The position numbers and the translations under genes were made by a program. Below are positions 1 to 10,960 of a stretch of DNA of 64,000 bases, one piece after another. Below the pieces are notes generated by a model. That model made no database searches. It was not told where the DNA came from and saw nothing but the letters and a program-made list of their open reading frames with translations. The stretch is from Serinus canaria (Eukaryota > Chordata > Aves > Passeriformes > Fringillidae): NCBI RefSeq assembly GCF_022539315.1, contig NC_066313.1, positions 65,723,934 to 65,787,933 on the forward strand, read 5' to 3'. Each line of letters starts with the position of its first letter. The first letter of the stretch is position 1.

Positions 1-1806
1 TCATGAGGACAAATGCATAAAATTTCAAAGAACTTTTAAATGATCTGAAATGGCAGTAATTTTTTTTTCATTTCAAAAGACTTAAAAAATGCTTTAAAAA
101 GAAATAAATTATGGATAAATGAAATGTGGCACATCTATCTCCTTAATTCTCTTGGTCTTGATATAATTATTCACTCTCACAACTCAATTATGAATTTTTA
201 ATATGACATTCAAGATATAATCTAAAATTGCTACCCTTGTCAAATTGGTGGAGAAAAGAACAAGTGGTCTATCCTGGTTACTAAAAATGAAAAATGTGCA
301 TTAGGTGAGACCCCTGGTCATCTGAGAAAATTCACTAACAAACAGAGTCAATGCAGTGCTTTTGTACAAGTTATGCCACATTTCAGTCTGGAAAACTTTC
401 AGTGACATCAAGAAGAGCAGGTCAGGTGAAAAACTTTGAATTAAAATTACCTACTTTTATCTCTTCCTGAAAGCCCCCAAATTCTTAAAGTCTGAGGTAA
501 TTTTTAATAAAAGCAGCAAAGTTTAAGATTCAGACTTGAAAAGAATAAGCAGTACAAAAGCTTTTTATTAGAGTTCCCTTGCTTAGGTACTTTCATGAGA
601 GCTGGAAGAAGTCTGCTGCTAATGAAATGACATTTGGAGTAACCATTAAGAACTCAGTTTAATGTGTTGTATGAATTCAAAGGGGATACTCAAATGCTAA
701 ATGCAAATGCTGTCCACCAGCTAAAAGATTGCAGACTACTTTCCCTCTGATTTTGGCTTCCAACTCTACTGCCTTAAATTTCCAAATGGGCTTAGTTTAG
801 TAATAGGAGCTATTCAGGTCAGAGGGCTTTCAGTGTGTGCAGGGGTCCAAAACCCAGGATTGCTGGATCCAGTGCTAAATGCACGCAGATAACCCTTTGC
901 TGGATAAAATCACTTTCAGTAAAAGCCTTTCCCTAATTTTATTCACTAATTCTGTGATTAACAATATCTTTAGAATTTATATTTTCAAGAGGGAGAATCA
1001 GCTTTCATGTGCAGCATAGATTACACCTCTGTCTACACAATCATTTCTTTAAAAAGGAGCTATACCCTGAGCTAACAGGCAACTATTATTTCTACAAAGC
1101 TACATGTGTGATTCTTTGAGAAAAATTGGACTCTGAGATAACTTTTAGTTATGGAGTGAAAGGTTACTTTTCAAAAATTGTCTTCAGTGTTAAATATCCC
1201 TTTCGACAATCTTTTAATTTGGAGAAAAAACCAATTGGTCAGAAAATTAATGGTTTCCTATTATAAATGCAGCAGTTTAATACTTTTTGTGCTTCTGGGC
1301 TCTGGTTTTAATTTCATGTGAAAGCACTACATTTTCAAATTTATATAGAAAAAATTCATGGCATTTTGTTGCTATGGCAATATAGATCCCTATTTCTTCA
1401 TTTATGAATAATAATAAAAATATAACTAAATCTAGTTACATTTTTGTTCCAACATTTCCTGAAGCTAGAATTTCATGAAGACATTATATACACTCAATTT
1501 AAACAACTTTATTGCCTTCTCTAATAGGATTTTGTGTCCTACTTGGTTTTCTTTTTTTAAAGATCAAGCATTGATTTTAGCTTATGCTACCCCATTGGCA
1601 AATATTAATGCATAAATACAAAATATGGGGTGTTTAATTAGGACAGTCAAGCAGTGGAGCATGTTGCCCAGGTTGGGATAAACTTCACCCTTGGAGTTCA
1701 TCCAAGCAAATGCCACTTGAAGCAAGAGGCTGGACTGGGATTTTTCTGTAATTATTTTCTTTGGGTTCGTCTTATTTGCAGCTCCCAAGAGCCCGGTTTA
1801 CATCAG
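1..1806. other. Unique AT-rich non-coding DNA
   Basis: AT-rich sequence with stop codons frequent in all frames. No repeat family, RNA gene or splice-flanked exon was recognised. Only short open frames occur. Confidence 0.6.
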
Positions 1807-1807
1807 C

Positions 1808-1867
1808 TTGAAAACATAAAATGAAAATTTTTATATGAAATTTTTTTATATATGAAAATTTTTTTCT
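1808..1867. repeat. Short AT-rich imperfect tandem repeat
   Basis: A unit of the form ATGAAAATTTTT with a TATAT spacer recurs about three times in a row with varying T-run length. It is low-complexity sequence, probably produced by slippage. Confidence 0.6.
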
Positions 1868-2809
1868 GAAGTCCATACGTGTATCTGGGAATGTAGCTGG
1901 CATTGCTGAGAAAGTTTCCTCTCAGAGACTTCATCACTGTACCTCTTTTTACCCTAATGTTTTCACTAGTTTTAATTTTGTCTTCTGCAGCGCTTGCAGT
2001 CACACATTGACACTTTCCTCGGATCATTCAAGGAAATTCTTAGACCTGAAATATATCAGATTTTGGTTGTTATTAGCCTTTACTTCAAACTCCAGCTAGA
2101 AATCAAGTGTTGTAGTCTGATAGTGCCATATGATGTTATCTCTTCCTTCTCAAAGGAGTCATACTCTCAGGTTTAGACTGAAAGACTATCTAGGAACACA
2201 CTCAGGCAGAAAGCCACAGTAAAATTAGCCTCTGACTTCACAGAGTACGAGCTGAGCACTGCAATTGTATCTGTGGAGGAGTGGGCACTTTGAAACAGAG
2301 CATTTATCAACTGATGTTTTTCTATCTGTATGTATATATCTGTATATGATGCCTATATCTGTGATATTTATATAAAAATTGTATTTAGGTATCTATAAAA
2401 CAGAAAAACCTCTGTTGTTTTATACATATATACATACATGTATATGTGTCAGTGTGTGTTTGTATTTTATATATATATACACCCCTGCTGGAGATTAGGG
2501 CCTCACAATATTTTTATAATGACACTGTTGTGTAAATTATTACTGTATGATGAAAATTTCATTGCAAATTAATTTATAATATGTATCATTCACATTCCTA
2601 GATGCCGACTTCAGGTCAGTTAACTATAAGTAAGGTAATTTTCCTAAATTGCATTTTATTTTCTGTCATGGATATTCCTGATTAAAAAATATGATTCTTG
2701 GTGGTCTTGCTCTCTCACTGCAAGATATATGTATACATATATATATACACATCTATCAAATGCAAAAATAATAAAAAATACTGTATGTCTTTAGGCACGT
2801 ATGTATAAG

Positions 2810-2813
<4 letters not shown>
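1868..2813. other. Non-coding DNA with scattered TATA/TACA simple sequence
   Basis: From about 2310 onward there are several short alternating TATG, TATA and TACA stretches (about 2325-2345, 2423-2450, 2466-2482 and 2725-2750) leading into the long TA microsatellite. The first 160 bases include a minus-strand open frame with non-repetitive composition (see findings), but no gene can be called. Confidence 0.55.
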
Positions 2814-2856
<43 letters not shown>

Positions 2857-2861
2857 GGGGG
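2814..2861. repeat. (TA)n microsatellite followed by a G7 run
   Basis: About 20 uninterrupted TA units (2814-2854) are followed directly by seven G residues (2855-2861). The TA tract is self-complementary and can extrude a cruciform. Length polymorphism is expected. Confidence 0.95.
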
Positions 2862-5079
2862 TATATACACAGAGTAAATTTAAGGGCCTTTTTTGCACTG
2901 TGTTCTGTACTTCTAGGATTCCAGACAATTATTTGAGACTTTCAAATTAGAAAGATCTGTTAAAGGGGAGTTTGTCTTTATTATTCTGATCTGTCATTTC
3001 TTTTATGTAACAAGCCAGCTGTTATTTGAACAGCATCATTCATTTCCTCAATGGAATGATGACACTACAATCAGCCTTCATTATCTTCACATGCTCCTAT
3101 ATGAGAACTAAGTGTAGAGGAAATACTTTGTAATTACTCTAGGCAGATTTCCCACATGTTAGAGATGCCATAGAGGGGATTAATGAATATCACTTGAAAA
3201 GGTTGAAGTAGACAAAAACAAAATTAGGCTTCAGTAATCGCAACATGCAGATGGGTTGAAATGCTAGTGGGAAAAAATCCCATCAGCAATTAAACTTGCT
3301 TCTTGGAACAGCAGATGTGCCTAGTCTCTTTACTGAATATTGAGCACACTTGAAAGGAATTTGTAGATGAAGAATGCTGAAATACACACAGATCTGCTCA
3401 GGCAGGGCTGGGACAAGTGACAGGCTTATGCTCACTTTATTTAGCAGGCACCATGACTTGCCCCTCTCTCTGCCCAAAAGAATCCCACAGTTGTGCTTGT
3501 CGATGAGAGCTCTTCTTGCCACTTCTGCTGCTTTCTGTTATGGAAAGCTCTTCTGCCATCAGAAACCTGTTAAAGGACTGATGTAGGACAGCAATGATAT
3601 GGGACAGATTGGGTCTTTAATCTCTGGAGGGGTATCATTGGTTCTGAAAAGGAGACATTTCTCAAGGTCTGTTTTACAACAACAGCAGAAAAGTGTCTCT
3701 GTTGGCTTCCTCTCCAGATAATCTTCAAGATTATTTACTAGTGAGAAAAATGCAGATGAAAGGCCACCAACATAACCAATTTAGCCACCCAGAGAACTTG
3801 CTCTGAGTCACCAAGCAGGGAGCTGCAATGTAGAGAGGTAAATGCATCAGCCAACAACACAAGTATAGGACCAGTTGTTTCAGTTTGTAGTGCCTGGTTC
3901 CAAGCCAAATCTGACTTGCAAGGTCCAAACACAAGGCCCACAGCCATCATTTCAGGATGCCTCTAGTTATAGAACCTGGGAAAGTAGGAAGGATAAATGA
4001 GCAAAGGGGCATGCTCACAGGGATTCTACTTGTGTGAATTTTTCATTGACAACTTTTATTCTGATATATTCTGCTGGTCAGTGTGTAAAGTGACCTCAGA
4101 GGACTTGAAGAAGTTATTATAACTCCTCAGTTACTGAAAAATGGACTCCAGTGTCTTTAGGTTGTAGCAAGAGAAAGGAATTTGACTATTACAGAGCTAT
4201 CTTCTTCCACATTGTATGAAAGTAGTCCTTGACTTGACCCACTGGTTAAAAATACAACATTTACTGTGAAAAAGAGCTTTTCTCCTTAAGGCTGAACATA
4301 AGCTTTCCTCACTCTCTTCTGTGATGGGAAGAGAGTGGTTTCTGCTGTTCCCAGACCACAGGTAGGTTTCAGGCTGGATCCAGAATCTGGCACTATGGAC
4401 ATGATATATAGAGATGTATGCAGCCACAGAAGCATGAGCATATAAAGAGGTGCAGCATTTTAGAAATAACCGGTTGGACCGAGTCTTACCTGTAATTTGA
4501 TCTCAGAATCTACAATAACTTCAGCTCACATCTTGCACCTAACAGTTATGAATTAAGAGAAATCTTTTGGAATTGCTTGGTTGCAGTCCAAAAGTGCTTA
4601 TCTGTCCCTGTAGGAAGCCAAGTGTGTTCTTGAGTGTAGTTATAATATGAAAAATACTATGCTTGTCACTAAAAGGTCTGTATGTGCCTACCTATGACTG
4701 TTATTTCCTCTTTGAAGGATATGGGAAAACATCCCTGCTACTGTTATGTTTGAAATCTTGCTGGGAACAAAAGAGAACCCTTTGGATACATACATATATA
4801 TGTACATTTATTTTGTTAGAATAATCAAAATTATAACAATCAAACCAAAATACAGATAATAGTTACTCAGTCAGTTCCAGTACCATTAACCATTATAGTC
4901 CAAGGTAATATGGAAAAACATCCTCAATAACACCCTTAAAATAATTTTAAGAGACAGCTTAATAATTTCTACCCTTTTTCCTGGAGCTATGCTCACTCTT
5001 GCAGTGTCCCTATGGACCTTACAGCAAATAGCTCCAGCTGTTCTCAAGCAGAGGGGTGTGCATGGAGGTGGAAGGTCCA
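2862..5079. other. Unique non-coding DNA
   Basis: Mixed-composition sequence. Short open frames on both strands near 3283-3586, 3731-3950 and 4197-4427 overlap each other in different frames and lack recognisable domains or splice context. No repeat family was recognised, although 3590-3960 has the patchwork look of a very old repeat. Confidence 0.5.
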
Positions 5080-5177
5080 TGACCTTGTGGGTGGTATCCC
5101 TGCCCTTGGGGGGGGGGGGGGGAATTAGGTGATCTTTAGGATCCCTTCCAACCTAAGACATTCCATGATTCTGTGAG
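5080..5177 (+). mobile_element. CR1 LINE, 3'-terminal fragment
   Basis: The segment carries the last ~95 bases of an avian CR1 element. In order there is a GGTATCCCTGCCC block, a G-rich stretch, then GATCTTTAGGATCCCTTCC, and the closing CATGATTCTGTGA repeat. It is severely 5'-truncated, as is usual for CR1 insertion by target-primed reverse transcription. The normally short G run inside it has become 15 G residues (5108-5122). The 5' boundary is approximate, and CR1 makes little or no target-site duplication to help place it. Confidence 0.9.
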
Positions 5178-7049
5178 TCCTGGACATCATGCACTCTTCA
5201 GGAGGAGAACTACAGCAGTGGTAAGGGTACATTCCTCCTTGATCTTGGGGTCCATCTGTGCCTATTTTTAAGTGTTTCGTTAACAAGGCCTGCCTTTACT
5301 CACTGAGCATCACCCCAATCCTTCAGCAGCTCTTGGGAACATGAAGGGCTGATGTGTGTCACACAGTGACTACCTAGGTCTGTTGGATCTTTACCACACA
5401 GAAAGTTGCCTTGCCAAAAGATAAAACCAGGCACTAGTTCTTTGACTATTGCTAAAACTGGCTCAAGCTCAGAGAAGTCCTGAGTGCCTCCAGTGCCAGT
5501 TCTGTGTCAAGCCTGTGGTTTTGTGTGACTAAATTACATTTACTAATTCACAATACCACTTTGTGATTAGTGGTGGTGAACAGAAGCTGTTAACCTATTC
5601 AGCAACATGTGAATACCTATGTGGGAGTGGAAAAGCTTACCTCTGCCACCCACATAAAATCATCTTCAGTTTTTATTTCCCTTTGGTTTGTGCAGCACCC
5701 TTCTCCCCACTCTATGGTCAAATCTCTTCTCATGTGAGCACAAATAGACCATTCATAACATTCCAAATGTTACAACTTTGTGGAAAATATTTAGAAATCA
5801 GAACTGCTGTGAGTTCACAGTGGCCTGGTTTGGGTTGAGTCAGTGCATACAATAAAAAGCTTGCCAGCTGATGTCAGGGATTTATGGAATTTTCCACAGG
5901 AGGAATAAAAACTCTGGTATATCCTCTATAAATTTTCTGTTTATTCATCAATTTATTTTTGGTCAGTATATATTAAATTATTATTTCAATGTCCTTTTTT
6001 GAACCCTTTCACTTTTCAGAATCTTTTTTTTAACTACTGGTTTATAAATTAAACCACAAGAAATGTGTTACTACAGTCATTTCACAAGAAGCTGATCTCC
6101 AGTCCTGGGAAAGCTCTTAAGTACATGGCAACTGGATTCCTGTGAGTGGAACCCTCCAAACAACTGCCATATACAACTTGTTTTGTCTACAATCTCTTAC
6201 ACAGCTTTCCATCTCTGCATAAGTCTTTCAAGCATAGATAAAGAATTAGCTGCAGAGATCAGCAGATGGTTTTTCATTGTTATTATTCCTACTGGCACCT
6301 AAAATGCTTAAATCAATAAGCAGGCATTGGAACGGTATTTTCTCTTCTATTTTTCATTTTTGTTGTCAAAGTAATTTGAACATCTCCAGATTAAACTCTG
6401 TATGTGGTTTATCTATTTCATCAATACTCTTACAAAGAGAATCTTACTTTCTGCTTCAACCTGTGCCCCTCAGTCATTTCTGATTGTTGAACCTAAGTGT
6501 GCCTCTCACACCTTGTTATCAGATTGTTGTCTACATTTAAAGAGAGGTGATAATTTTAAAATATCAGAAAAATAGTAGATTTGGGGTTGTTATTGTCAGT
6601 TAGCAATCAGTATGCTTTATGCTTCTTATGAGAAGACTTTTAAAATGCTTACATGTCTTCCTTGATAGGGCTATTTTAACTCAAATTTTCAAAAGCCTGT
6701 TTCTGCCCAACAGATTTATTCATTTTTAAATCAACTTGTAAATGATTTGATAACATTAATGGAATGGAAATATACATTTCTTTTGCTCGTGTTATAAAAT
6801 TCAGCCTGTTTTTTTTTCTTTTAGAAGACCCATCATGCATGTGTGCATTTGTGTGTTTTGGCAGACAAGTGCCTTTTCTCTCTATGGATAAAGCTGCTCA
6901 GCTTTGGCCTTTGAAATGCCACAGTTAGCTTATGTTCCAGAGATATCTTCTTCAAACAGCTTTTCAGGATAAAGCCTCCCAAAATCCCAGCTGCAGCAGG
7001 TCTATCACGTGATTGAATAAAACTATGCTTCAAATCATAACTGTGACCT
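5178..7049. other. Unique AT-rich non-coding DNA
   Basis: No repeat family or gene recognised. Open frames of 60-90 codons at 5563-5838 and 6277-6483 lack any recognisable family features. Confidence 0.55.
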
Positions 7050-7860
7050 AGTCTTATCGTGCCAAGTCCAGGTTTTGGATCTCAGAGGTCTTTTCTCTCC
7101 CGTGTGTTTCGGAGCAACTTTCTTGCTGGGCCCAAGAAATCTGGAAAAAGACTAATTTGTTCATAAACCAAGAGGTTAAAATAGCTTTGGAAGGTAGGGG
7201 TGACCATGGAATGGCACATGGAAACAGGGTGTGGGGCAAGGGGTGGGATGCAGGGCTGAAGATGGTGGAAGCTTGTATTGCAGGCTGTGGGAAAAGTGGG
7301 ACTGGAAGTGAGGATTGAAACAGTGTGTTTGTCAAAGCAAGAGGTTGAGGGTGAAAGTGGAAGAAATAATATAGAAGAAGGAAATTAAAGTCTACTGTGG
7401 GGGAAAAAAAGAAAAAAAGAAACTGCAAGCTCATTAGGCATCTGGATAAGTAGAGTCAAGTTGGGAACCAGTGTCCCAAAGGAAAAAATGTGAGAGAGCA
7501 GGAGAGCAGGTAGACATGCCCTGACACTGAGGCAAGGTTGAGGGGCAGGGAAAAGAGACCTGGGTGCAGTAGAACCATGGATGAGGAGCTAGATTAAAAC
7601 AAAATGTGGCAAAGTCTGGGCACTCGAGATTCAGTGTTGCTAAAAGGGAAGTGCTCAAAGTGTTATTGCAGGCTGTGGGCTCAGCAGGTGGTCCTGGTTG
7701 TTTAAATGGAGAGAAAAGAATTGTTCAGACAAGGAGAATTTCACTTTTATTAAAAGCTGGAGAAATGGGACAGACAGCCTGGGGCTATGATGAGACTGAA
7801 TGACAGAGAAGGGAAAGACTGCAGGTGACACAAATGGCAAGGTAAAATTAAGCTAGAAGG
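7050..7860. repeat. Purine-biased (G/A-rich) low-complexity tract
   Basis: The + strand is rich in G and A (AGGGG, GGGGAA and GAGAGAGCAGG motifs), densest at about 7190-7570. The bias removes stop codons on the complementary strand, which explains the 126- and 74-codon minus-strand frames there. A 16-base match (TATTGCAGGCTGTGGG) occurs at 7276 and again at 7664, but no longer duplication is visible. Confidence 0.6.
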
Positions 7861-10729
7861 GAGTCAACAGAACAGCCTGTGTACAAGCAGAAAGCTCCTA
7901 CTACAGTCTGAATTTGATAAAAAGTTCAATCAAAACTGCACAACCCATGACCATGTATATATTTGTACCTGAACTAATGTAAATTTGCAAGCCCATAGAT
8001 CTCTCTGGGCTGTTTCATTTATGCTTCTCACCAGGAGGTATTAGGTTAGGGAATGTACCACACTAACAGAGTTATGAGTCAGTTTCCTGGTGCCTTTGCT
8101 AGCTCAAATATTTCTATTTAACATTGCACAGTGCTTGGTATTATCCATGTTTCTTGAGTTCCAGTTATTTTCTTTTCTGTGTCAAACCTACGTGAATCAC
8201 TGCTATTGCTAAATGCTTGTTACTTCAAATTACAGGGCTGGTAAAGTTCTGATTCTTACAGTTTACTTTCTTAAAAACCTAGAGACTTCTACTAAAAAAA
8301 ATCACTCTGCACAAAAATACTTAACAAGAACATTTTTCAAGCTTGAAAAATCACTGTGTATGAAAATGTTGCTAAATACCAGAGCAAAACCTGCTCATGA
8401 TGAGGATTACAAACGATCTTATTTTACATGTCTTTGCTGAAGTGGCTGAGAGATTTTTGCTGTACTGTGCTAATACAAATTTTACCTGTGAAAAGATAGA
8501 TCCTCAACCTAACGAGAAACCTGAGCACAGAACAAGCAACAATAATGCATGTTACCAAGTTTCCCTTAGAAAAAATGTTTTGCAGATTAATTATTATCTC
8601 TTTTCATGTCTGTGGTTTAGTAGTTGATCAGATCTGGCATTTAAATAGTGCTCTCATTCTGAAATGAAGAGACTGGGGAGGAATAAACTAGTGAAGCATT
8701 TCCTTTTCTATCTCCCTTTTCTTCTTCTACTATGCATTCCACAAGCACAAGGTTTTCTACAAGCTCAGGAAACCAGTTGTGAACCAAACCAGGATAATTT
8801 GGTTTTGAATAAGGCATGTCATTAGGATTTCTTTTTCTGAAGAGTAGTGAAAAGCAGTTTGCAAGATGACAGCAGATGTAAAAGCCAGGCTGAAGCTGTC
8901 AGCATGGATGCAGCAGTGCAGCCTCTCCCTGCCTTTGTGAAAGGTCAGTAGAATATGCAAACAGCTCACACAGCATGTAGATGCTGTGAGGATTAGGGCA
9001 GGAGTGTAAGTACAACACGAAAGCAAACAGAACATGCAAGCACAAAATTCATAAAGAAACACGTTTTACCCGTGACAGGGGATGTCAGCCGCAGCAGACA
9101 ATGCCTGCCAGCTGGGCAGGCCATCACACCTCACTCCCCCCAGGAGAAAGAGGATGGCTCACCTCTGCAGACAGCCCACAGGGAGGCAGGAGCTGAAGCC
9201 CACTGAAATCTATCAAAGCTCGTTTACTTCCACGTGCTTTGAATTGGATCCTAAGACACCACATCCCTCTGGTTTTCATGTTGTGAGAGCCACATCTCCC
9301 AGCAGGCTGGGATGAAAAACCCCTGAGAGGCATTGCTGATTTAACAGAACTGCACAGGATTATGTTTATTTCAGGTCTCTTAATTTCAAACAATTTGTCC
9401 TAATTTCAACCAATTTGGAGCAATAATTAGAGCACATGTCCCCTGTAGTTTCTCACAGAGAAATCTTAAAATAAATTTAGCCAGTTTAAGAGCTGAATCA
9501 CCTTTGTTACTGTTGGTATTTCTACCAGACTATGATGGACAGCAATGGCTCCTCACTTAGGTGCCTTCTTTGGGTCTCTGAGGTCTGGTAGAACAGGGAG
9601 CTACAGCAGCAAGTCCATGCACATCTCATACTGAAGCCTGAAATAAAGCAGCAATAAAATTCTCTAGTTATAACCTGGATTAAACAGCCATGGAAAGGGG
9701 AAGGGTGATTTGAAAGCTCACTGACTGCTAAGGGAAGGAATGGAAGAAATTAGAGTTCCTGAGTGTTTTCTGTCCTTTGACAGCCACAGACAAAGTATGA
9801 AATGATCCCCTTGGGACATATAATCTTTTTTCACATTAAGAAAGGTTTGCCCTCTATAAAGATCTTTTTTATGTTACATTTTCAGATCTCATTGCATTAT
9901 TTCATTGTTCTCTGCTGCTACTGTGTCAATCTCACCCTCTTAGCCCTCTGGATATATTACCAATCCTAAAATGCCATTTTTCTCTTGTGATACAGTTGCC
10001 AAGTAGAAAGAATTCCTTTTAGTTCTGGTTGCAACAACCATAATGCCTAAGTTTTCTTGTAATTTATGTTAGTTTCTTGCATGTTTTGACTTTGCTTTAC
10101 AGGCTGGATCAAAGTCATCAGTTTCCTTTAAGGAGATAACCAAAAGTCATCCTGTGATACAGCAGTACACCCAGTAGTACTGTGAATAGGGTAACCACAG
10201 CTTTTGCAAGGTCAGTATCCCCCTCTAATCTAATACACTTATAATTTGTTTTTTTATTTTGCAACCTATTTTCTCAATGTAATTTCCATCCCATGACAGG
10301 TAAGAGAGATTTGTCTGATTTTTACATCCTGAGAGTTTCTTCCCCTACTCCACAATATCTTATTTTCTAATATATTTTTATTATTAGTCTCCTTGGGTTT
10401 TAATTCTAAATTAATACATTTTTGCATTAATACACTTTTATATTGACAGCTTGACCTCTCTCAAATAATCACACACATTTTTTCCTCAGGTACTTGCTGA
10501 ATATAATACAGTTCCAATGGATTTTTATTCATTATGTAAATGCCATTATTTACCTCCCATTTGCTCACTTAGTGGAAATTGAAAATGCTAAACTACTAGC
10601 ACCACTTACAGCTTTGTAGTCAAAACAAAGCCATCCACACAGCAATTATTTCCATAAACATGAAGGTCTCATTCCAACCAGGAAGCAGCATGCCAGTCCA
10701 TCCCTGTGCTCCTCAAAGGCATGCAGAGG
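7861..10729. other. Unique non-coding DNA with one more GC-rich pocket
   Basis: Mostly AT-rich. The interval 9065-9320 is more GC-rich than its surroundings, with several CpGs. It has overlapping open frames on both strands (77 codons +, 89 codons -), neither with a recognisable domain or convincing splice boundaries. From 9860 to 10720 the sequence is again AT-rich and shows nothing notable. Confidence 0.5.
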
Positions 10730-10960
10730 ATCAGTCTGCAGAGCTCACAAACAGACAGAGAGCAGCAAGAAGGAGGGGGGGAGTGGGTTGTAGGAAAGAG
10801 CAGAGAGACTCATCAAAAAGCAGGGAAGGCAAGAGAAAGGGAGAGACATAACCAAGAGATAAGTAGTGAGAAACAAAGCCAGGAAGGAGAAAATCAAGGA
10901 GAATAATAAACAGAGGTGGGAGAGGAGAGAAAGAAGGAAAGATAAGGTGACCAAAAAAAG
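10730..10960. repeat. GA-rich low-complexity tract
   Basis: About 230 bases of nearly pure purine on the + strand: GAGAGAGCAG, a G7 run near 10774-10780, then repeated AGGAGA and GAAAGA motifs. Four short open frames in this tract are composition artefacts. Confidence 0.75.

Noticed and set aside
7276..7679. Repeated 16-mer TATTGCAGGCTGTGGG as a duplication
   Set aside because: No extension of similarity on either side. A single shared 16-mer in 64 kb of biased sequence is close to chance.
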